Positions 56,786 to 64,000 of a stretch of 64,000 nucleotides of DNA are shown one piece after another (position 1 is the stretch's first letter; every line of letters begins with the position of its first letter). Where the stretch lies: contig OZ038380.1 of the NCBI GenBank assembly GCA_964036045.1, forward strand, positions 186,508,298-186,572,297, in the 5' to 3' direction. The position numbers were made by a program, and so were the translations under genes. This stretch comes from Eutreptiella sp. 'Long Island Sound 2002'. Taxonomy: Eukaryota > Euglenozoa > Euglenophyceae > Eutreptiales > Eutreptiaceae. Under the pieces are notes generated by a model. That model was not told the DNA's origin and made no database searches. It saw nothing but the letters and a program-made list of their open reading frames with translations.

Positions 56786-58972
56786 GGTAGACTGAAATGG
56801 CGCGTGCGCCTTTGCTGAGACGCCTGTTCTTCACAGAATTGCACTTGGACCTCAACGTCCTGATAAATTTGCATTGTGGGCCCTCATTGATGTCATCCCT
56901 AAGTCAATATCAAATCCTGAGGCGTCAGGTGGGGTGTGGCACCACATGACTTTTCTCATTGAGACACCATAGACAACTTGTCCCAAAAATGGCTTTAAAA
57001 AGGCCCTGAATGTGCGCAATTTGTGTCCTGCAGCCCCAAAACCAAGAACGGGCCGTATCTTGGGCTACGTGGCTCATATCAGAAACCCCCCTACACATTT
57101 TGACCTTTTTTCCCTTACTAAAGTTTTGGTGGCCGGGCCCGTGGTGGGGGGGTCCCCCCCATTCCCCCCCCCCACCTCAGACGTGCGGCCACTGTTGACG
57201 GTTTTATGAGTCGACGCGCACGCGCCTTTTGAGTGTGGTATGCGGGGAGAATAGGGGCTGAGAACTTTGGGGGGGGCATCCCCATTCTTAAGTCCGGCCG
57301 AGCAATTGTCGGGAACCAAAGAAAAGGAGCTTTTTGGCCGGAACTTTGCTCTTTTTAACTGCGCGCTTGCTTATTTCTAAGACGCCGAACCCATGCATCA
57401 GCTCAGTTTGTTTTTACTCAGTCAATCGACGCCGTCCGTTGGTCACGGCTGCAACAATTAACAATTTGCCACTGTTGTTGGTTATTGGCCCTTATTGCTG
57501 TGCTAGTGCTATGAGTTTACGGCCTGTTTTGACTTCTCTCGGAAAAAGTCGTTTATTCGGACACGAACATACTTTTTCCGTAGCTCTAACTATGTTGAAG
57601 TCTTTGTCTGGTGCAAGTGTGCTTTGCTGCGCGGGTACATGGGTGCCGCAAGGTGTATCCGGCCGCCGACTTGGGTTGGAGGGAGGGAAGGACGGTAGGT
57701 GGGGTGGGGGGTCCGGCCATTCCTATTCTTAGCCCAAAACTCTCGATTTTGTCACCTATCCTCTCCCCCATTCCAACTCATGATTAATTTTATTGTAATT
57801 CCAATTCGATTAAATTTAATTGAATCTTTAAATCCCAACTACCTTAGATTTGAATTCCTTTACAACCCCTGATGTGTCCCACAAACGCAATGTCAACGTG
57901 ACAAACTTGACTCATTGACTGCACCAAATAGCGACGTCAACGCACCCGAAACCGATTCTCCTAGCTGTGCATGTGCACCTTTAATGCTACACGTGATGTC
58001 ACGCTCCACAACCTGGGAAAATGTTACCATGTTGATTTATTCTTCCTCTATTGTTAGGCGATCACGTGCCATTGCTTGCATTTGCCGTGCCGGGCTCGGG
58101 AGGATTGCAACTAGCAGTGAACTCACTCACTCGTCATTGCATCCTCAATGTTGCTTTGATTGCACTACTGTCGCGCATCGCTCCTTGCCATCGAGGGCAA
58201 ATTCAATGAGTTTCCATTGCACCTCCGGAAACCCCTAACTTGATGTGTCCAAACAAGAGACAAAGTTGTTCCTTTGCCGCCTATGTAGCTCATAAGAAAT
58301 CCCGTTGATATATTGACACAATGACTCAATCCTACAACATCATTGAACCTGTGGATGTTCCCTACCCTATGGGCGCTCCCGTACGCCACACCGCCGCCAT
58401 TCCACCGGCACCGCTCGACATTATATTCATGTTGTCCCCCTTGTTGTCCCGGCCTACCCCAATACTGTACACTAAATTCCCAAAGGGCGTTTTGGGGAAC
58501 TTAGTAAATATTCCAGACACGTTATGTACATTAGCCGCGGAAGACATGTTGTCGCCCAACTTTCCCACAAGCGCATCTGAAGGTTTAAATGTGATTAAGT
58601 GGTACTTTGCAACGGAACATGGTTCCATGTGATGACTTCACTGCTTTTTTCACTTGCTTGGCCTCTAAAAAGGATACACCCACTTGAGCTTATGTCAAGA
58701 CTGAAATGTTATGACTTGATTCCTTTATGCCGGCACCTTATGCTTGTAGTTTGTGTACCACTTTCGAGCTGCACCATGAGTGGCGATGATGAGTCAAGCT
58801 AAATCTGATACCTTACGAGCATGGTGGTAGCGCTAGGCATATTACTGCCAGGTCATAACGAGAGTGATATGCATGGTTGATAGCGTATTGTAACACAGCA
58901 CGAGTGCACCAAAGGTGGTACATCTGCGCCTCCGAGAGTACGACACTCTATGTTCTTTTTCAAGGATCATTC
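56786..58972. other. Right flank, no gene recognised
   Basis: Frames at 57,334-57,732 (+) and 58,321-58,632 (+, with a mirrored - frame) have no recognisable domain or splice context. It contains the inverted partner of the 55,388 repeat near 57,028. Confidence 0.5.
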
Positions 58973-59894
58973 ATGGTTGCAAGACGGTTCCTCCTCAATG
59001 CCTTTCTGTGGTATACTGTAGCGATAGCAGATTATGAGCATGATTGGTTGGTTAGTCCCATCCATGAGACCGCGGCTGTGACGGTCCTACCCAACGGATT
59101 CAGAATCGGCAATTCCCTGATCTCCCGCAAGTTCCAAACCGTGACGAATGGCAGTGTCACTTGTTTTGGCACCACGGACTTCACTCTCAATGCCACCACA
59201 TCCCGAGGTGGTCTGCAGCCCATGCTCAGGTCCATCAAACCAGAAGCGCAAGTCGTATTGGACGGCACCATGTACCCCGTGGGCGGTCTCTACTCACCTT
59301 CCACATACCTGGCGTTCCTCGATCCCTCAGTGTTGATGCTACGCTGCCGACCGGACGCTTTCGTGTTCGTGGGCCACAAGGTGACGCGCCCTCAGGCCCC
59401 ATTTCCGTGGACCCCGGGAACACGACATTCCCCTCTCAATGCCAAGTGGCCCCCTAAAGGCGTGCAGCTGAGCCTCATCTTCCGCGTCGGGGGGGCTGCG
59501 CCCCCCAGCCACAAGGCGGTGGAGGTGGCGGTACACTACGCGCTGTACGACGGCATCCCGCTGCTCGCGAAGTGGTTGTATGTCGGGATCGCCCCAAGCG
59601 CTGTCACCGCGGAGCCCTACGACGTGGTTCTCAATGGTGTGACTGTGGAGTTACTGGGGGTCAACACGGTGTTTGGTGCGTACACGGGGTCGGGGGGGGC
59701 TCTGCCTCCGGGCATGGCTGCGGGGGCAGGAGGGGCATCCCGGGCCCCGCGGCTACAGGCACGACTGGACCAGCCCCATGGCGCGCGGTGTGAGTTTGTG
59801 AGCGACTTCGACCACTCTTCTGAGGTCAACGGCACGTTGCATGACCAGGGTGCCGTCGAGCCCACGCTGCAGTGCGCCTACACCACCGGACCGG
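58973..59894 (+). CDS. Secreted glycoside-hydrolase-like protein, exon 1
   Basis: Start chosen at ATG 58,973 because it opens a signal-peptide-like stretch (MVARRFLLNAFLWYTVAIA). It encodes a beta-rich N-terminal domain (VLPNGFRIGNSLISRKFQT, GGLQPMLRSIKPEAQVVLDG, VEVAVHYALYDGIPLLAKWL) as in the N-terminal parts of clan GH-D alpha-galactosidase-like enzymes. Proposed donor after 59,894 (CCGG|GTGTCC) joins in phase to 61,645, giving TGPDFVSFRVLEL. The exact donor is uncertain; frames beyond it (to 60,016) do not continue the family. The protein is probably secreted or vacuolar and acts on a glycan I cannot specify. Confidence 0.65.
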
Positions 59895-61644
59895 GTGTCC
59901 ACGTCCGGTCCTCCCGCTGTGCCCAGGTCCTCTTGCCCGTCCCTCAGCGAAGTAGATCCGGAATCAGTCCAAACGCCATGTGCTCACCTTCCCTGCAGCA
60001 CGGTAGCTGTAGGTAACTCCAGGTAGCGGGGAGTAGCACACAGTGGTAGTCGGTCAGTGGTCGGTCAGTCAGTTTAGTTAGTTTGTTGGATGCGGGCCCA
60101 GGGCATCGTGCCTGCCGTCAGGACCGCTTTGCTACGGGAAGTAGATTTCGGTGGTCCTACCGGCTTCGAACATGAAGGATTGTCATACCCGCGTCGGTTG
60201 CTTCGAAATAACCCCCATTCGCTGACGGTCAACCGCCAACTTCCGACAGTTGACGGCTGTTGTCAGTTGTCTCAGGGTATTCTTTGATAAAATGGCGTTT
60301 TTGTACGCCCAATTCTTAGCATTGAAGTTTTCTTTGGCGCGGGGGATCTTGCATGTCAGCTGCCGTAGGACACTGGACAGCGAAAAGAAGGTCCTCAGAT
60401 TTGAGGCCACAGGGAAGGCAGAGGCAAGAAGCGAGATGAGAGTGAGTTGCCCGGGCGATCTCCAGCGTAACCTTGCCTTTGAACCCTCGCAGACACTGTC
60501 GCAGACACCCGGGCACCAGGACGGTGCGTTCCTGCGACAACCCCACCCGGGGCTCAAACCCCAGACCTCTGGTACAGGCGTATGTGGTATGGGGCTCTCC
60601 GGACCGAATCCAGGAAGTCTTTCCTCGCCGTAATGCAGGTGCATCGCATGCCAGGTACCGGCAGCCCCAGGCTCCGTTTTTCTCAGCCCAGCTTTAGGGA
60701 TCCTTGTTTCTTCACACTACGTGGATGTGGGTGGAATGCTTGTAGGTGCCGCATTGGGGATGGAGGTCTGTGGGAACGGAGGATCAGCAATCCCTGCCAC
60801 CAATTGCCACCAACCGCCAACACAGTCCCATTAAATTGTGTACACGTGATGTGTGAATAATTGTCATGGGATTGCTTCTCATGTGGCATGCACTGTTGGT
60901 TGAGCCAGACATAATGTGACCCGTAACTAGTACCTGAGAAGTACCCGGGAGTACCCGGGAGAACCCGAGGCCCTGAAGGCAGACAGTCTGTCTGCACACT
61001 GGACTGCGAAAGTCTGGCATTTCAAGATTTGGGGAGACAGCCAAAGCACATTTCAACCTGGGCGCGTCGTGAATTGGTTTCTGCCCCCAGTGGCTGCCAG
61101 TGTCAGCCGAACACGCCAGACATGGGCTCAAGGTTCTGTGTGTGAGTGTCCGTGTTCCCCTCCAACGTGCCCTAAAAAAGCAGCACACACAGGGACCCAA
61201 GGTGGGTTTTAACGCAAAGCAGGGTTTCCGTTCCGTCGGTGGGTCTTAAGACATGCAATATACACAAGACAATCCAACTGGCAATAAAACATGGATCTCC
61301 GTCCAATACTGCCACCTTTGCAGTAGACAGGTTAAAAGCCACAATGCAAAGAAATCGCCCATCATACTCCAAATCTCCGGCACTGGTACGGGCGCAGACG
61401 GTTAACTGCCACCCGCCGTCGACTGGCAGCCAGTCTGAAGACGAATACCGAAGGCAGTTTGTTATTCCCTTACTCTTTCTCTCCCTGGGAAGCCCCCCCC
61501 CCCGCCCAAACCCAAACCGCAGTGCACTTCTTGACCCCGGCGCACGAGATGCCCAGGGCAATCCCCATTGTACGGCCCCCTGCGCCATTCCTCAGGGCCT
61601 GCCCAGTGGCACTGATCGCTGCCGCAGCGGCGTGTCCCTCGCAG

Positions 61645-61916
61645 ACTTCGTGTCTTTCCGGGTCTTGGAGCTCGCTCTGGACAGTGCTGACCTGGAGCGG
61701 CAGTCGCTGGGCCGGCACCGCGTCACGCAGCTGCTGGCCCCCCACACGACGGAGAACCCGATCTTCTTTCATGCAACGGACGTGAGCGAGTCCGGCTTCC
61801 GCAAGGCCGTCGACCAGATGGCGGAGGTTGGCTTTGAGATGCTCATCTTCTCGTTCGGGAGCGGATTCGCGCTTGAGACCACCAATGCGACGTACATCGC
61901 GCAGATCAACAGGGAT
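61645..61916 (+). CDS. Secreted glycoside-hydrolase-like protein, exon 2
   Basis: 3' splice site GCGTGTCCCTCGCAG ends at 61,644. Encodes FVSFRVLELALDSADLERQ, TTENPIFFHATDVSESGFRK and VGFEMLIFSFGSGF, the start of the TIM-barrel region. The exon appears to end at AACAGGGAT|GCATTG, a GC-type donor, since this alone joins smoothly (INRD-VEYARSKG) to exon 3. Confidence 0.68.
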
Positions 61917-62113
61917 GCATTGGATCGGGAAGGGACCTCATAGGCGGCCCCAGAAGCGGTTAGACAAGCGGTTGGAGGGGGTTGCCAAAGCGGTTGGAGG
62001 CGGTTGCTGTCGGTTACAAATGCCGGCACTTGGCGACAAGGAGACAGTGGCTGGGCGTAGGCTGGGCGCCCTGGAGGGGTGGTACCTCCCGGCTTTCCAA
62101 TTCATCCATGCAG

Positions 62114-62568
62114 GTGGAGTACGCCCGCAGCAAAGGCATTGAGGTGGGCGGGTATGACCTCATTGTGCTCGATAGGGGACACGGAGGGTACGGGGGAAAC
62201 GTCGGAGACCAGTGGGACACGGTGGCCCCGGACGGAAGCCTGAAGCCGGACGCCTGCCTCGCCTCCGGTTGGTTCGACAAGCTGCACGAGCTTGCGCATG
62301 GCTTCATTGCGGCCACGGGGCTGTCGATGCTGGAGACGGACGGGCCATACGGAGGCGGGGGCTGCGCGTCCCGCAACCACCGCTACCACTTCGGCGCCGA
62401 GGACGCAGTATTCATGCAGAACCGAAAGCAGGGCGAGTTCTTCACGGAGTTGCGGAGGGCTGGCGTGTTCGTCAATCAACCGGACGACTACTTCTTCCAA
62501 GGTGGCTCCAAATCCGCCATGGGGTACGATGAGAACCAGTTTTCACTGCCGCGCTGGCGGGACCTCAG
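62114..62568 (+). CDS. Secreted glycoside-hydrolase-like protein, exon 3
   Basis: Starts after CCATGCAG at 62,113. Encodes EYARSKGIEVGGYDLIVLDR, LETDGPYGGGGCASRNHRYH and the SLPRWRDL motif. The ETDGP aspartate sits where a catalytic acid is expected in this clan. It ends at a strong donor CTCAG|GTGATT in phase 2, so further exons should follow, but none was recognised before the window ends. Confidence 0.72.
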
Positions 62569-64000
62569 GTGATTCGTGGTTGTGCCTTGCCTGTGGGGGT
62601 CCTGGCGGGATTTGGCAGCACCAATAAATGTCCTCCTGGAAAGCAGACTTCTCTGACGACTGGCAATGGTTTGCAAATTCGGAGTCTCTTTCTCCTGCAC
62701 GCTTTTTCGTCGTTTGTTGCAGGCATTCGGGGGTATGGCGCTTGAATTTTGGGGATTTCAAGGGTGGCGAAATTTTCCCACGCCCTGCTGTAGCCCCGTC
62801 CGTATCGCTGAGGGCAGGACCAGAAGAGAAACCAACAAGAGTGACATGCGAATGACAACATGAAAAAAATATTCATATCAATGTGCCACATGATAATCCC
62901 CGATTACGGACCTATTGTACGCGAATCCATCGTCGAAATAGACCATCCAACTGCCATTGTCTTCCGTTTTAACCTTGCCACTCCACCAGCCGTCGGTAAA
63001 TTCGACATGAAGCGTTTGGCCGTGAGAGAAGGGTTTCGGAAAAGGTCGACAACCGAAACAACCGAAACAGCAGCAATTTCGGGGCTTTGGCGCCGCAGTG
63101 CCATGTATCGCGCAGGACGTGGCGCTTTGCCCCAAACCGCGGGTACTGCCATCTAATACACCGCACGCAGTGCCATTCCGTTTCGGTGCTGCGCGTCGAC
63201 ACACTGTACGGCACTGCGAGCAGTTCGTTGCATGCCGCTGTGTGCAGTGCGCCTTATCGCAGCGCGTGCGGTGTGCCCCCCCCCCCCACGTGGTCTGCCA
63301 TGTGTCGCGTGCAGCGTAGTGCATAGATGTCACTGCATGCAGTAAATTGCATTGCACTGCACTAGGGGAATGGCAATATTTGCAGTGTCTTGCGTTGTGG
63401 GGTGGGGGGCCTCCTCCCTATTTCCTCTTCCCCATCCCTGTTTCTCCCTCCTGCCCCCCCCGCCCCCCTATTCTACGCCCCCCCCCCCCTCCGTTTCATC
63501 CAAGTGCCCATCAATGGGCTAGATCTTTACTTCGCACGCCCGTCGCAGCGAAGGGCAACGCTATGGACATGTGCGAGCACGGGGCATAGAGGCAGAGAGC
63601 GGCGAGGGAGGGGGTATCAGGGGGCACAACGGGGGGGGGGGGGTGATGGGTGGTCATCCGTGGGCGCCTGTGCCGCCCCTCTTCTGGGCCTTCAGAGCAG
63701 TGCACACCTCCGGCGCAGGCCCCGTGCAGGTCCTGCCCAGACCCAAGGGGTCCTGAGGCACTCGTCTGCGGAGGGTGCCACCCGCTGGGGCGCCAGCCTC
63801 TTTCCCATTGCGTCCCTACGGGTGGTGCTGGCATTCCCTGCTGCGTGGCCGGCACTGTGGTGGCAGAGCTGGCGGCGGAGACGGGGGGGGGGAGGCTACA
63901 GGGCGATGCCCGTTTGATAGGCACGTGATGCCCGGGCCATCCATCCGCCATTTGGCCATCATGCAGGCCGTGACAGCTTTTGTGGCGGCACGAGAGCAGC
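62569..64000. other. Downstream flank of the glycoside-hydrolase gene
   Basis: C- and G-run-rich sequence (63,270-63,290; 63,445-63,490; 63,628-63,645) with GTGC/GCAGTGC-rich stretches. No family-consistent continuation of the glycoside-hydrolase gene was found. See the separate entry for a minus-strand segment. Confidence 0.5.
62890..63030 (-). CDS. Possible Tudor/Agenet-like coding fragment
   Basis: The minus strand encodes HVEFTDGWWSGKVKTEDNG then SWMVYFDDGFAYNRS, a G-W-W-x-G-x-V...W-x-V-x-F-D-D-G pattern typical of Tudor/Agenet-like beta barrels that read modified histones or peptides. No start or flanking exons were identified, so it may be a relic. Confidence 0.3.

Overview
The window is eukaryotic nuclear DNA. 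It has spliced genes with GT-AG (and one probable GC-AG) introns, long satellite and microsatellite arrays, a Ty3/gypsy-type LTR retrotransposon and a FAR1/MULE-type DNA transposase. Large intron-bearing genes and plant-style MULE features suggest an alga or other protist with a repeat-rich genome. I cannot name the species from sequence alone.

Layout. 1-10,062: one satellite of 184-bp monomers with higher-order structure. 10,063-16,147: little recognisable coding sequence, a 185-bp satellite (12,011-13,637), a 21-bp minisatellite (13,638-14,485) and a degenerate 143-bp repeat (15,340-15,895). 16,157-56,776: a giant Mutator-like (MULE) transposon with 67-bp perfect terminal inverted repeats and a 9-bp target-site duplication. 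56,786-64,000: flanking host DNA with a spliced gene for a secreted glycoside-hydrolase-like protein (58,973-62,568) and otherwise unassigned sequence.

Inside the giant MULE all recognisable genes lie on the minus strand. Gene 1 (24,621 to 18,402) encodes a ubiquitin-like domain ending in Gly-Gly, then an NLS-containing linker, a FAR1-type zinc domain, a DDE MULE transposase core and a SWIM zinc finger. Gene 2 (53,246 to 30,109) appears to be one multi-exon gene whose junctions after the protease exon are all phase 1. It encodes a J-like domain, an Ulp1-type (C48) cysteine protease with its full H-D-Q-C set, Glu/Ala-rich and 14-residue coiled-coil repeat exons, and a SET methyltransferase domain interrupted by one in-frame TAG. 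An element carrying both a Gly-Gly ubiquitin-like/transposase fusion and an Ulp-type protease suggests self-processing or modification of the transposase. This is the most notable system in the window.

Two LTR elements are nested in the MULE. A 2,670-bp non-autonomous one (20,994-23,663) splits the transposase gene inside its FAR1 domain. A 15,869-bp gypsy-type one (32,741-48,609) sits exactly on the 5' splice site of a gene 2 intron. Both start with TGAAGCGGTA, share an 11-nt polypurine tract and have 4-bp target duplications in the same alternating target motif, so they were probably moved by the same machinery. Without the two insertions the MULE would be about 22 kb. Its ends carry 21-bp minisatellites and its interior 53-bp satellites, both in mirror-image orientation.
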